NCBI GenBank assembly: GCA_026315105.1
Contig: CM048744.1
Coordinates: forward strand, 357,431,168-357,495,167
Reading direction: 5' to 3'
From: Locusta migratoria
Taxonomy: Eukaryota > Arthropoda > Insecta > Orthoptera > Acrididae
DNA: 64,000 nt
Within the stretch, counting starts at the first letter, position 1; the number at the start of each line of letters is the position of its first letter. Of the stretch, positions 1-10,395 are shown in pieces. A program made the position numbers and the translations under genes. The notes under the pieces were generated by a model that was not told the origin of the DNA, made no database searches, and was given only the letters and a program-made list of their open reading frames with translations.

Positions 1-898
1 CACCTTTTACGCTGATCTATGTTTGAAGGACACCGATAAAACTTATAGCGACCGTGTCTGCTATTATTTTAAGCAGTTCGGAGCAGCGCAACTAACCATT
101 TCAAACAGTGAAGCAATAAAATCACGAAATATTCGCTGATTCTTCGCTACACCACACAAAGCATACAACACTGTCGTCGGATTGGGATTCAAAATGGCGG
201 ATTGTTCAGCTCGGTATATCCAGTGCTTTAGTTAGACCAGCCGCAGTCCCACATTCCCAGACAGTATAGAGTTATACCTGGCTGTTTGCTGTGGTGCAAT
301 AGCAGTGGCCGTGAAGAGACGCTACTGCGCTGTCAGGTTTGCGCGGTCGCTCGTCCGGTAGCCGTGAGGGTCCGTGCAGCTTCCTTCCGAACGCCGCCAA
401 CCGCGGAAGTTGCTGCAACGTCCCCGCCACGGTCAAGCGTTGCGGAGGTCTCCAGGGACGTGTGCTGCAGGTGGAGCTGGAGCTGGAGCCGCTCCAGAGA
501 TACCGACCTCCACCTGGGGACGCCACCACTCTCCTCTTGTCAAACAGTTTAAGTGCACATCTTTCCTCCACTGTCCCAACATAACGGTACCAACTTCACC
601 GTGTTGATTCCGGTTTCCTTTCCTGAAGCCCAGGTTAGATTCGCGCCAAGGGGACAATATGCAAGCTTTGAGTCGAACCAAATAAAGAGGTCCAATAAAA
701 ATTTAGTTGCGTGACCCTTTTTAAATATTTCGATTTTTTATATGTGATTCCTATAATTGAGAAGCTCATAACAGTTTTTAAATTTCTGTTTACCTTGCAC
801 AGTTACTGAATGGCGACCATTTTTACATGTAAGTGCGTGACCATTTTTCAGTTTGCAGTCGTTAGTGATAATCTGAATGTTTCTGTACTGACTTACAA
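1..898. other. No recognised feature; local GC-rich patch
   Basis: I see no convincing gene here. The stretch at about 290-540 is clearly GC- and CpG-richer than its surroundings, with several overlapping short open frames on both strands, none with a recognisable motif. It could be a promoter-like island, an exon fragment or a decayed repeat. From about 690 the sequence returns to AT-rich background. Confidence 0.3.
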
Positions 899-1425
899 CT
901 AGCAGCAAGTACCCAGCTTTGCCCGGGTTTTAAATAAGGTTTATATGTAAAGAGATTGCAATGGAAGTCTGTAAGTAAAGTACTCTCCCCCATGCACCGA
1001 ACGAAATTTTATGTAGACGGTAACCTTCATCTTGTTTTCAAGGTCAAGTGTACAAAATTTCATCAAGATCGGAGCAAAACTGTGGATTTTGGCGAAATCC
1101 ATAAGTACCCTCCACCATGCACTGAACGAAATTTTATGTAGACAGTGCCCTTCCTCTTGTTTTGAAGGTCAATTGTGCAAAATTTCATCAAGATCGGTGG
1201 GCAGAAATAGATTTATACAGATACATTGAAAACGCACTTTGACTTTTTCTCAAAATTTCCGGTTGGTTTTACAAAAAAAAAAAAAAAAAAAAAAAAAAGG
1301 AACGAAAGCTGTTTAAGAACCTTCCCCATGTAATTTTGTGTACGGGTACCAAATTTCACGTTATTTGGTTGACTGGATCGTGAGTTAGAACAGACAGATA
1401 ATAAATGCCACAGCAATTTACATGA
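899..1425 (-). mobile_element. Helitron-like remnant (3' end at 899)
   Basis: Read on the minus strand, the block ends in a GC hairpin (ACCCGGGCAAAGCTGGGT) followed by a short spacer, CTAG and then T. That is the arrangement expected at a Helitron 3' end. The same terminus, with the hairpin better preserved, occurs at 11982 and, partly decayed, at 57842. The interior has two related sub-blocks (around 990-1070 and 1105-1190) sharing AAATTTCATCAAGATCGG. No Rep/helicase coding is present, so it would be non-autonomous. The class assignment rests on termini only. Confidence 0.4.
1273..1298. repeat. A26 homopolymer
   Basis: Uninterrupted run of 26 A inside the Helitron-like remnant. It could be the tail of an old retroposon, but no retroposon body is recognisable next to it. 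Confidence 0.9.
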
Positions 1426-1466
1426 TTGTTTTTACAAAAATATCAACTTTTTTCTTATACAAAATA

Positions 1467-1668
1467 ACAAAAATGTGCAAATGTTTGTATAGCTTATGGG
1501 ACTTAACTACGGGATCATCAGTCCCTAAACTTACAAACTACTCATGAACTAGCTAACACTAAGGACGGCACAAATATCCATGCCCGAGGGGGGATTCGAA
1601 CCCCCGACCGTAGAGGCCGTGCAGACCGTGACTGGAGCGCCTCAGTCCCATCGGTCACCGCGCCCGGC
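1467..1668 (-). mobile_element. tRNA-derived SINE, main subfamily
   Basis: Full-length copy on the minus strand: tRNA-like head with A and B boxes (GGTTCGAA core), the GGCATGGATATTTGTGCCGTCC linker region, the GGGACTGATGATCC body and an AAACATTTG-type 3' end. It is flanked by a 9-bp direct repeat, TACAAAATA, at 1458-1466 and 1669-1677. The head resembles tRNA-Leu (GTGGCCGAG). No coding capacity; mobilisation would need a LINE reverse transcriptase. Confidence 0.9.
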
Positions 1669-1677
1669 TACAAAATA

Positions 1678-2132
1678 CCAATCAAAATGGCCTCGAATTT
1701 TTGGTATCCAAAATTACGAAAATCCACTTTTTAGACCAAAAAGTAACCACAAGGGGCGATTTAAGAGAGGATCCACTTTTTTTCTCTAATTACGTATCAT
1801 AAACTCTAGCCTTATATGGAGCAAGAACACTTACAAAAATGTTTTTTTAAGTTTTTAATGAATTTTTTAAAATTGAAAATATTTATTTTTCTTAAAGTTT
1901 TGGTGTTAGTTATCTCTGGTGGAACCAAAAATAAAAATCTGATTTTTGCACAGATTGTGAACTCATGGAACAGCAAAGTACAGCAAAGATTTTAACACTG
2001 ATATTTGACCGTACACACAATTTGAAAATGAGGAAATAATTCAGATTACACTACAACTGATGTTATGGCTGTTGCCTAATACGTGTGTGATATTGGCTGG
2101 ATATAATCAATTATTATTGAAATTAAGGTACT
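1678..2132. other. AT-rich, no recognised feature
   Basis: AT-rich sequence between two SINEs with no long open frame, terminal repeats or recognisable motif. It holds one of the two TSD copies of the following SINE at its right edge. Confidence 0.4.
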
Positions 2133-2147
2133 GAATTATAAACAAAA

Positions 2148-2344
2148 CAAAAAAATATCAAATGTTTGTAAATCTATGGGACTCAACTGCTTGGTTTGTA
2201 GCTTAAATACTACTTAAAATAAGTTAAACTAACCTAAGGAAAACACAAACACCCATGCCCGAGGGAGGACTCGAACCTCCGACGGCGAACGGTCTCGCGC
2301 ACCGCAGCAGGGCGCCTCAGTGCGCACGGCTATTCCGCCGCGGC
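2148..2344 (-). mobile_element. tRNA-derived SINE, variant subfamily
   Basis: Minus-strand SINE with a diverged head (CCGCCGCGGCG and GAACGGTCTCGCGC segments) and an ACACAAACACCCATGCCC junction. Flanked by a perfect 15-bp direct repeat, GAATTATAAACAAAA, at 2133-2147 and 2345-2359, which fixes both ends. Confidence 0.9.
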
Positions 2345-2519
2345 GAATTATAAACAAAAACCGGAATTATTAGTGAAGTAAACATTTATATTATTTTGAG
2401 AGATTTAATAGGAATATTATCAATTAACATACTTTTGAGGTGCGACGCTTTCTAACGCTGGTGGAGAATGTTAAAAAAAAACACTTATTTCTTGAGAAAG
2501 CTTTTGTGATACAGAATAC

Positions 2520-2835
2520 GACCTCTCAGCTGCTGTGGTAAGTTCAAGCACTGAAACTATCTGTAATACGTTTTTCATTGGTATCCTGTGCAAGTATTTT
2601 CATCTCCGAATAAGAACTGCAACGCAAATCCATTTGAACCTGCTTCCTGTATTCGTCTCTCGCTTTCTATCTGCGATTTTTACCCATCACGCTCCAATAC
2701 TACATTGGCGATACTTTGATGTCTCAGAATGTGTCCTACCAACCTATCCCTTCTTTTAGTCCAGGTTCGCCATAAATTTCTCCCCAACTCTGTTCAGTAC
2801 CTCCTCATTAGTTACGCGATATAGTCACATAATGA
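2520..2835 (-). pseudogene. Degraded RTE-type LINE ORF2 C-terminus
   Basis: Minus-strand translation gives scattered pieces of the RTE C-terminal region seen better at 6360-6890 and 21830-22120: VTNEEVLNRVGEK, then a VGRTH piece, then an ETNTGSRFK-like piece, in shifting frames with stops. No reverse transcriptase core is left. This is an old, dead 3' fragment. Identification rests on similarity to the better RTE copies in this window. Confidence 0.65.
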
Positions 2836-4364
2836 TGTTCTTCCTCATAAATTTCGGTGTCATATGTTTCACAACATCGAAGTAATTTCTCTGAACTGCC
2901 AAGGAATTTGTGGAATTGCTTTGTTCCTTTTATTGTTATACTATTTTCAAATGGTCTGAAGTCTTGTTTTGATATGAAGAATTGTCTCTTCTTTCTTGAC
3001 GAGAAAATAGGTGATGCCTTTAATATTATCGTTCCAAAAGATGTACTTGTCCTGGTCTTTGGTTTACCTTAGTAGGCTGGTTTTCATCACTTCATATTTT
3101 GATGTAATATTTCATTGCATGCATTTTTCCATTGCAAGAGGCAAAAAAGTGCCATTTGCCTTTAACTCAAAATCTACTTCATGGGGGCAGTGACGTACTA
3201 CGAGCTGTGACAGGCACATAAAAAAAGACACACATACAACAAGCTATCGGCCATTTGCCTTCGTCAGAAAAGAGAGCTTTCACACAATCACACAGTCACA
3301 CTTCACACTTACACACAGCGGTCACCTCCGGTCACCTTCGGTCTTGTACTGACTACTACTTCCATCTGAAGAGTATATGGACAGTGTTATGCATCACTAG
3401 TCCAAGCGCCATATGTCATAACTGACGTAATGGAACCTAAATTTTACATGTTCTTAGAATATATTTATTTATGAATGTTTCTCAACTTCTTCTACCAAAG
3501 AAGGGTTAGTGTACTTTCACTTAGTAGTGAAATCTCATTGTACATAACTACTAAACAGCACTAATTGCGCTTACGTCAGAAATATAAAGTAACGGCGGTT
3601 GGTCTTGTGATGCATAACACGGTCCATATGACCTTCTCAATCTTGGGCAACTTTTATGTTACTTATTACACACTTCTGAAACACATGGACAGCCATAGTG
3701 TTAATGTTGAAGTAATCACGAGAATGCAATCTGAAGAACAGAAAACTTCATCTTTTTTTGAATTACAGAACTGTTGCCTGGTCATTGACCCAGTGGTACC
3801 CTTGTATTTAATCCTGAACCGAAAATGTCAAGTTATCTGCAAAATCAGTTAGGACAGTCTATTAACATTCTTAAAGTTCTGATCTTTTGTCTTTCAAAAA
3901 CTTACTTTGGATTTTAGAAACATAGTGGTGACTTCTGAGATTTTGTAATTTATCAATTAAATATTCAGAGCACTTTTACTGAGATTTAAGCACTGTTATA
4001 ATTTCTGTCCTGCCACTTGTGACTCACTGTTTAATGGTAACATTCTCAGGCACTTCCTCGTATTCCTAAAACAATGTAAGAAAGTGTTTATAATTAAAAA
4101 AAAAACAGCTGCCAACCACAAGTATGGATATAAAATAATAATTTATTTTAAACGTGACCGGTTTCAGATTTTTTCCCCCCACAAATCCATCATTGGATAT
4201 TGTACCGATTAGAAGCTGTGGCCTCGTTCTTATGTTAAAGGTGGGCTGCCCTCAGATAGACAAAAGAAATTGTTTTATGCGCTATTTGATGAGTTTGTAC
4301 AATAGATGATTGATTTTAGTTGATATCGACTAAATAAGTACGAGCAATCAAATCACTTGTGGCA
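2836..4364. other. Unassigned AT-rich region
   Basis: About 1.5 kb without a supported gene. Short open frames at 2857-3072 and 3565-3852 show no known motif. The 3220-3345 stretch is CA-rich (repeated ACACA and CACACTT). The 4100-4200 stretch contains GACCGGTTTCAGA followed by a C-run and CCATCATTGG, reminiscent of the conserved arm of the long-TIR element at 29782, but I could not pair it with a second arm. Confidence 0.3.
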
Positions 4365-5097
4365 TCTGTCGGTGTAGCTCAGGTGATAGCGTTGTGGCCT
4401 TAAAACCATAGGGTCGGGGGGCCGAATACTGCCTTCACAGCCTTCTTATTTATTTATTCGTTTGAGTTCGAATACTTACAGACTTTTAATATCTAATGGT
4501 AATTTTCACGAAACATGCTCGTACTTTTGTTTATTGGTATTTTTCTATATTCTATAAAACGTTAATAATTATGGTTTCAATCAAAAAACAACGAATTACA
4601 TTTTTTACAGTATCGACTTCATTATTTGTTGACGACGGTAGTCTTTAATTGTTCAGTTTCTGAAGAGCTACGACGCTGTTTTTGGAAAGTCATCTCCATA
4701 GTTGATAATGGCTTTCCAAGCAGATAACCTACTGAGCTATCGTTTTAGGTGACAAGGTGTTCACCTCGTCTACATACACATAAATAAAAACTAACACAAC
4801 ACGCGGAATTCCCAAAATATTTTATATAACTACATTAAAAAAATAATCTGCTACAGCGGGATTCTAACCATCGTTGTGATGCCAGGACGCTGCCACCTGG
4901 GCTACAACGTCAGACGATGCAACTGGTATTTATTGGCACTTATGTGTACTTGCAAAACGTCAAAGTCAATTTTCTCGAGAATTTTGAGAGTAGCTTCGAA
5001 TGGGTTTGGCTGATTGTGATTTAAGTTATGAACTTCCAAGTACCATAAATATAAAGAAAATCTGAGATGCGACACCCTTATGGTCCTCTTGTAAGTG
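4365..5097. mobile_element. Inverted tRNA-arm element, copy A (left arm truncated)
   Basis: Shares its whole interior with copy B (16354-17371) and, inverted, with copy C (32326-33130). A plus-strand tRNA-like block (GTGTAGCTCAGGTGATAGCG) starts at about 4371. A minus-strand tRNA-like block sits near 4850-4915 (GGGATTCTAACC, CACCTGGGCTACAACG). Between them lie conserved segments such as GAAGAGCTACGACG and GGCTTTCCAAGCAG. The right terminal arm (4940-5097) is the reverse complement of the left arm of copy B. The outer left arm is missing. No protein coding. The combination of terminal inverted repeats and opposed pol III-like promoters fits no standard class I can name. Confidence 0.65.
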
Positions 5098-5489
5098 TTG
5101 CGCGGCCTCTACACGACGGTGCTGCAGCCAACTTCGCAGTTGACGCCCGAACACGTCTCAGTCAAGTCTGCCCTGGCTGATGGATCGACCGAGGAAATCC
5201 AGCTGCATCTCGTGTGTGCAGAGCACATTCCAGGTGCGGAGACTTTGGAGTAGCCAAATCACGCTTCCTTTGTCACTGCATGATGCAGCATGGCCGATGT
5301 GAACGTGTGAGAAAGAACATTCAACGGTGCTGATAAATATGCATTGAGGAGCATAGAAACCATTTCACCACATATTGTAACTGTGGCCGTTAGGCCGCGG
5401 TGCCTGTAACAAAGTATGATTGAGTAAATATCTCTAGCATGAAAACCATGCATTTCAACACTAAAGTTCATTAGATTTTTTTGTTCCGT
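5098..5489. other. No recognised feature
   Basis: Moderately GC-rich at 5098-5235, then ordinary sequence. A short minus-strand open frame of 88 codons at 5259-5525 has no recognisable motif and runs into the RTE insertion boundary, so I do not call it a gene. Confidence 0.35.
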
Positions 5490-5600
5490 ATCCTCTCCTG
5501 CAGATTTGGAAAAAGCTTTTGACAATGTTGATTGGAATACACTCTTTCAAATTCTAAAGGCAGCAAGGGTAACATAAAGCGAGCGAAGAATGATAATCAA

Positions 5601-5715
5601 AATGTTCAAATGTTTGTTAAGCTTAGGGCACTTAATTGCCGGATCATCAGTCCCTAAACTTACAAATTACTTATAATCTAACTTACTCTAAAGGCCACTC
5701 CTCCGCGGTGATTAT
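5601..5715 (-). mobile_element. Partial tRNA-derived SINE in RTE copy a
   Basis: Minus-strand SINE body and 3' end (ATGTTCAAATGTTTG, then CATCAGTCCCTAAACTTACAAA). Most of the tRNA-like head is lost: after AAGGCC the sequence jumps to CTCCGCGG. An internal deletion probably removed the head. It interrupts the reverse transcriptase sequence of the host LINE. Confidence 0.75.
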
Positions 5716-5816
5716 ATCCAACCTATATAGAAACAAACAGCAGTTATTAGAGTCGAAGGGCAAGAAAGGGACGCAGAGGTTGTGAATAGAGTAATACGGG
5801 GTCTAGTCTTTCCCCA

Positions 5817-6308
5817 ATGTTGTCCAATTTGTACATTGAGCAAGCTGTGAAGGAATGCACGCAGAAATTTGGAGAGGGAATGAAAGTTCAGGGAGAAGAA
5901 ATAAAAGCTTGGCGGTTTGCCGATGACATAGTAATTCTGTCAAAGCCTGCAAAGGGTCTGGAAGAGCAATTGAATAGAATGGACAGTGTCTTTAAAGGGG
6001 GGTATAAAATGGACATTAACAAGAGTAAAACAAGGATAATGGAACGTAGCGTCGAAAAATCAGGCGATGCTGAAGGAATTAGATTAGGTAATGAGACAAT
6101 AAAAGCAGTAGATGAGTTTTGTTATTTGAGTACCAAAATAACTTCTGATGGCCGAAGTAGAGAAGATATAAAAAGCAGAATGGCTATGGGAAGAAAAGCG
6201 TTTCTGAAGAAACGAAACTTGTTAACCTCCGATATTAATTTAAATCTTAGGAATTCCTTTCTGCTAGCATTTGTCTGGAGTGTAGCATTCTACGGAAGTG
6301 AAACGTGA
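5817..6308 (+). pseudogene. RTE reverse transcriptase fragment
   Basis: An open stretch of 163 codons from the second half of an RTE reverse transcriptase. MLSNLYIEQAVKE corresponds to the motif following the conserved SP block. The catalytic FADDIVILS lies about residues 37-45, followed by GLEEQLNRMDSVFKGGYKM, the NKSKT motif and the thumb region (LGNETIKAVDEFCYL). It ends at TGA where relatives read Trp in GSETWTI, so a nonsense mutation closes it. Downstream coding (EMWCYRRMMKIRWVDHVTNE) continues in shifted frames to 6890, split by a SINE. In the family, ORF2 encodes endonuclease plus reverse transcriptase; here the endonuclease is absent through 5' truncation. Confidence 0.9.
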
Positions 6309-6460
6309 ACGATAAGAAGTTCAGACATAAAGATGATAGAAGCTTTAGAAATGTGGTGCTACAGGCGAATGATGAAGATTAGATGGGTAGATCACGTGAC
6401 TAATGAGGAGGTGCTTAACCGAATTGGGGAGAAATGGAGTTTCTGGCATATCCTGACTAA

Positions 6461-6663
6461 GAAAAAAAATGTTTAAATGTTTGTATAGCTTATGGGACTT
6501 AACTACAGGGTCATCAATCCCTAAACTTACAAACACTTATGAACTAACTGATACTAAGGACGGCACAAATATCCATGCCCGAGGGGGGATTCGAACCCCC
6601 GACCGTAGTGTCCGTGCAGACCGTGACTGGAGCGCCCCAGTCCCCTCGGCCACCGCGGCCGGC
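6461..6663 (-). mobile_element. tRNA-derived SINE nested in RTE copy a
   Basis: Full-length minus-strand SINE interrupting the RTE C-terminal coding. The host sequence CCTGACTAA is repeated on both sides (6452-6460 and 6664-6672), a 9-bp target duplication. Confidence 0.9.
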
Positions 6664-6924
6664 CCTGACTAACAGAAGGGATAGATTGGTGGGACACCTT
6701 CTGAGATATCAAGTAATCGTCATCTTACCATTGGAAGTAAGTGTGTGGGGTAAAAATCGTAGAGGGAGAGCGAGGGACGAATACAGTAAGCAGATTCAAA
6801 AGGATGTAGATTGCCGAACGTATTGTCAGATGAAGAGACTTGCACAGGACAGAATAGCGTGGAGATGTGCATCAAACCAGTCTGAGAACTGAAGACCACA
6901 ACTACAACAACAACATCCTCTCCT

Positions 6925-7545
6925 TGATTAATCCCTAGAGTTTGTAGACGATAGAAACAAAATCATCCTGAATAATTGTTGTGCCTTGCGGAAAAGACAA
7001 AGATAAATAAGACCTCTTGTATACCTGTTATGTGCGTTTCTGATTTAGTTACGTACACGGCCGTTTAGAGAATAAACAAACACACCGAAAGCATATTAGC
7101 ACCTAGTGTAGTGGGGACGCAGCTTGGAAAAAAAAGTGGGACAGACGTTTCAAAGCTTGTTTCGTCCCGGACGGCCAGGGCGTGTAAGAAGATGGCGGCA
7201 GTCCGGCGAGGTGTCGGACTGCGTGTAAGGTCGACGTGCCTCTATGCTGGGAGAAAGCCGTGTCAAGGTCGCCAGGAGGCCAGCAGCTGTTCTCCACGTG
7301 ACGCTCACGGGTCTTCTCCCTCTGATGACGTAATCGCAGTGTAGTCGGGCGCAACCAGGAGCCACCCGCTCTGTCGTAACGGCCACTACACATGTCGCCA
7401 GTCGTCTGCGAGGATTGCCTCAACATCCTTCCCTAATGGAACACGACATACTAGGTCCCATTTATATTCTCGGAATCGCATCCTTTAGTTGTACACACGA
7501 CACTTGAAGTTACTCTTTGTAATTCAGTGCTTCATATACAGCTTC
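6925..7545. other. No recognised gene; GC-rich 7100-7440
   Basis: The middle of this gap is GC- and CpG-rich with open frames on both strands of up to 107 codons, none with a known motif or plausible codon pattern. It could be an exon, a promoter island or a repeat fragment. I cannot decide from sequence. Confidence 0.3.
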
Positions 7546-7548
7546 TTA

Positions 7549-8577
7549 AGCTGAGTATACACTAGCAAGTATTTCAGCAATTTACTTGCTGGTAGAGTCT
7601 TGCCAAACTACTTGCGAGTATAAATACATCACATAGTGGATTTGCGGCTGTTGCAATATATTGCACAAGTGTCTTGCTGCAAGTATCCGATTTTCAAAGT
7701 GGACAGTATGCAAGAAGCTTCTTCAAGTTACTTGCAGCTTTTAGGATTCATTTCTATTTTCTGCAAGTTGAAATCGCAAGTTATTGTAAGTATCTCGCCT
7801 ACATTAACACATAGCATACTTAACCTTTTATTGAATGTCACGATTAATTTCATATAACCATCCCACGTACTATATGTTACGAGATAACAGAAATGGAGAA
7901 TAAACGAGTATGAAAAAAGCAAGATATCAAACATTGAATGAAGCTGTGAATCACTTCCCTGATATATGGAATGTGTACAGTGATTTTAAATACAGATAAA
8001 GGAACCATGTCTACATGTTTCGTAAATTAAATTTATTGCAATAAATCTCACAACAAACTTTTCGCACAAACTGAGGCAACAATAGTAAAAAATAAGAAGT
8101 GGCTCTTAAGAATGTAGCATAACAAGCGTTCCTTGGCTGAATTAACTATGTGATACGTGTCCTGTTTTGATGATATGTCCAACTGATGTTAATAAACAAC
8201 CCAGATAATTTGTAGAAATGTTCTAGAAAAGTTTTCAAAGCTAAAGTTCTGGAAACGCAGTTCTAGCAAAAAGTTACTGCAGGTTCCGTTTTATTGCATA
8301 AGTATCCTCTCAAACCGAAATATTTATCTTTTTTGTGTTCTCCGTAATAATTAAAAGAGTTATAGTATAAATGACCCACCTACTCGTCATTTTGCTTGCT
8401 CTCCCTAAAAGTACATATGAACGGTGTCTGCAAGTTATTAATGCAAGTTACTTGTCAAAGTACTTGCGGAGGTTTCTTGCATACTTGTTGCAAGTGTTAT
8501 GTAAAGATAGCTGCAAGTGAATTGCAATAACTTGCAGCAGTAAACTCTACAAGCGACTTGCTAGTGTAAACCCAGCT
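7549..8577. mobile_element. Long-TIR MITE-like element rich in CTTGC/GCAAG
   Basis: The left end AGCTGAGTATACACTAGCAA matches the reverse complement of the right end TTGCTAGTGTAAACCCAGCT. A 3-bp TTA duplication (7546-7548 and 8578-8580) flanks them. That TSD is typical of PIF/Harbinger, although the terminal bases are not. Both subterminal zones (7550-7800 and 8420-8570) are crowded with ACTTGC, TTGCAAG and GCAAGT words in both orientations, possibly transposase-binding repeats. The interior is AT-rich with no transposase coding, so it would be non-autonomous. Confidence 0.6.
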
Positions 8578-9061
8578 TTATGCATCTTCAATAGTGACAG
8601 GACTTGTGTCTTCATACTTCATATTAAAACGATGAGACTAAAACCATCCTGTTGACATCGAAAAAGGCAATTCTTGTACATTCTAGAAGTTTCGACATAA
8701 AACCATAAAATAATGCTCATGCTACGTTTTGAAATCATTTACCCACTAGAAATTATAATTACTGAAATAAGAAATCATCTGAAAGCACTTAATCCTTAAC
8801 TGGAATCGTGAGTCAATTTGGACCCGCTGACAACAACAAAACCGTCTAACAATCAAAACGTGCCGAGTTTCAGTTTCGAGCATCAGTCTAATCTCAGTAC
8901 ATTGTGAGGTGCACCAGGCATCAGGAGCTCGCCGCTTCAAAGTTATTGGAAGTTGACATAAGTGCCATCACTGTATCCAATCTGACCCGCGATTCCAGAT
9001 ACGGGATTTTTTCAGTGTATCTTTGCTTATTTTGTGATGTTTCAAGCACTTTATCGCCACA

Positions 9062-9175
9062 ATGCAGCGGGGTCTTACTGAAAAAGAAATCTTTGAACTA
9101 TTATTAGAAGAAAATCTCTCAGACACAGAATCTTTGAGCGATTTTCAACCCACGACAAGAAAATTCACCTTCTAA
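9062..9175 (+). pseudogene. piggyBac transposase N-terminal remnant
   Basis: ATG followed by 37 codons (MQRGLTEKEIFELLLEENLS, then an acidic stretch DTESLSDF) and a stop. The RGLTxKEI start and the following acidic segment resemble N-termini of piggyBac-type transposases. The DDD catalytic core that should follow is missing through an internal deletion. Confidence 0.65.
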
Positions 9176-9182
9176 TCAAAGT

Positions 9183-9320
9183 AGCTCATGGAAAAGAGGA
9201 AGATGTTATTTATGTGGTCCAAAGACTAACAGCAAACAATCACAAAAATGTGACAGATGCTTTAAGTACATTTGAAAATGACATGCAGAATAAAAATGTT
9301 GTGTAACAAGTGTTATTCTT
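9183..9320 (+). pseudogene. piggyBac transposase C-terminal Cys-rich remnant
   Basis: In the frame beginning SSWKRGRCYLCGPKTNSKQS the sequence keeps a CxxC...CxxC zinc-finger pattern (RCYLC, KCDRC) followed by a decayed CKxH segment in which Cys has become TGA. In the family this domain follows the catalytic core and binds subterminal DNA. Here it lies directly after the N-terminal remnant, showing that the core was deleted. Confidence 0.65.
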
Positions 9321-10004
9321 AGTTCAGGTACTGATATACAGATAACATTTGGAAACTTTCGTGTATCATTGTCTTTATTTTTGTTTCTGGTTGGTGGCAT
9401 AAAGAGTCCCTATTTATGTTAAGGGGAAGTTATGAGAAACTTCATAGTATATCTAGGTTTTTTTAAATCCAACTATTTTTTGATCACATAGCATTTCAGA
9501 GTAAGGTATTACAAATTTTCCTTGAATGTGAGACCTACGACTTAAAAAAAATAGCTCAGTGTAAATTTTTTGCTAAAAACAAGTTGATTTGTATTTCAAA
9601 TAAAACTTGTTTCAATACACTAACTGTGCATTCACACGTTAATTGTACCTTTTATAGGAATTATGCGGATTTTTTTATTCAAGGGTCCATATGGACACGC
9701 GATTCCAGTTATGTTCGTCAAAATAGCGATTCCAGTTAAGGGTTAAGATTGGAATATTCACTAATATCAAAGTATTAAAAATTTTACGTAAAAAGCCACT
9801 TACTACATTTTCATGTTTTGATAAACAAGTTATTTTCACGAAACCTCGTTGTCACTAAAAGATAGCTTTCTTCATTAGAATTCTGTGCTAATGTTAGCAT
9901 CCTGTATCTTTCACTCTTTAAATCTTTAATTACAATCATACGGCATATATGTTATTAGTAAATCACATTTTCGTATGTTCACAATTTTGTATTGCGATCT
10001 CTGT

Positions 10005-10395
10005 TTTTCTCTCTCTTTGCCCCCGTTCCCTCACATGCAGGATCGGCTTTGTTAAATTCTGATTTGGCATGTTAATATTACAGGGTGGACGGATGCCCTT
10101 CCTGCCAACACCCCATCTCCCCCCCCCCCCCCCTGGAGGAAATGTATACCCCAAATGTCTGCGCATAGTGTTATATATGTGAAAATATTGTTACGACATG
10201 TATGTGAATAGTTTATCTGAGGCGGGACTTCGGTACCAGCCCGGTATTCACCTGGGGGATGTGGAAAACCGCCTAAAAACTACATCCAGGCTGGCCGACT
10301 CCCTTAGCTAACCCGGCGGGTAGATTCGAACCGGCGCCGGTACTCCTCCCCGTACCGGAAAGCGGTGCGTTAGACCACACGGCTAACCGAGTGTG
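10005..10395 (-). mobile_element. Long tRNA-derived SINE (second family), minus copy
   Basis: The minus-strand tRNA-like head (TCGGTTAGCCGTGTGGTCTA, B box GGTTCGAATC) is followed by CTGGATGTAGTTTTTAGGCG, TCCCCCAGGTGAATACC, a unique middle, and GGAAGGGCATCCGTCCACCC plus a GGCACGTTAATATT-like segment near 10060. A second copy with the same order lies at 31330-31735 on the plus strand. A C-run at 10119-10132 has expanded within it. No clear TSD was found. Confidence 0.7.

Larger units (their letters stand above)
5500..6914 (+). mobile_element. RTE-type LINE, 5'-truncated copy (a)
   Basis: Starts inside the reverse transcriptase palm (DLEKAFDNVDWNTLFQIL) and runs through the C-terminal region to an ACAACAACAAC tail. 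A perfect 10-bp target duplication, ATCCTCTCCT, lies at 5490-5499 and 6915-6924 and defines both ends. Two SINEs are nested inside (5601-5715 and 6461-6663). The insertion is therefore older than both SINEs, and all of it is non-functional. Confidence 0.9.
8793..9742 (+). mobile_element. Internally deleted piggyBac-like element
   Basis: The element lies between TTAA (8789-8792) and TTAA (9743-9746), the invariant piggyBac target. The left end TCCTTAACTGGAATCG matches the reverse complement of the right end CGATTCCAGTTAAGGG. A second copy of GCGATTCCAGTTA lies just inside the right end as a subterminal repeat. The 950-bp body keeps only the start and the cysteine-rich end of a transposase gene. 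It cannot make an enzyme but could be moved in trans. Confidence 0.8.

Noticed and set aside
286..681. GC-rich overlapping frames as a candidate host exon
   Set aside because: All frames overlap on both strands with Arg/Ser/Pro-rich, motif-free sequence, and there is no splice or domain support.
1561..1668. Numerous cloverleaf-like segments with A and B boxes that could be taken for tRNA genes
   Set aside because: Every one is followed by a SINE body or lies within an inverted tRNA-arm element, and many are bounded by TSDs or lack a proper acceptor stem. No free-standing tRNA gene was found.
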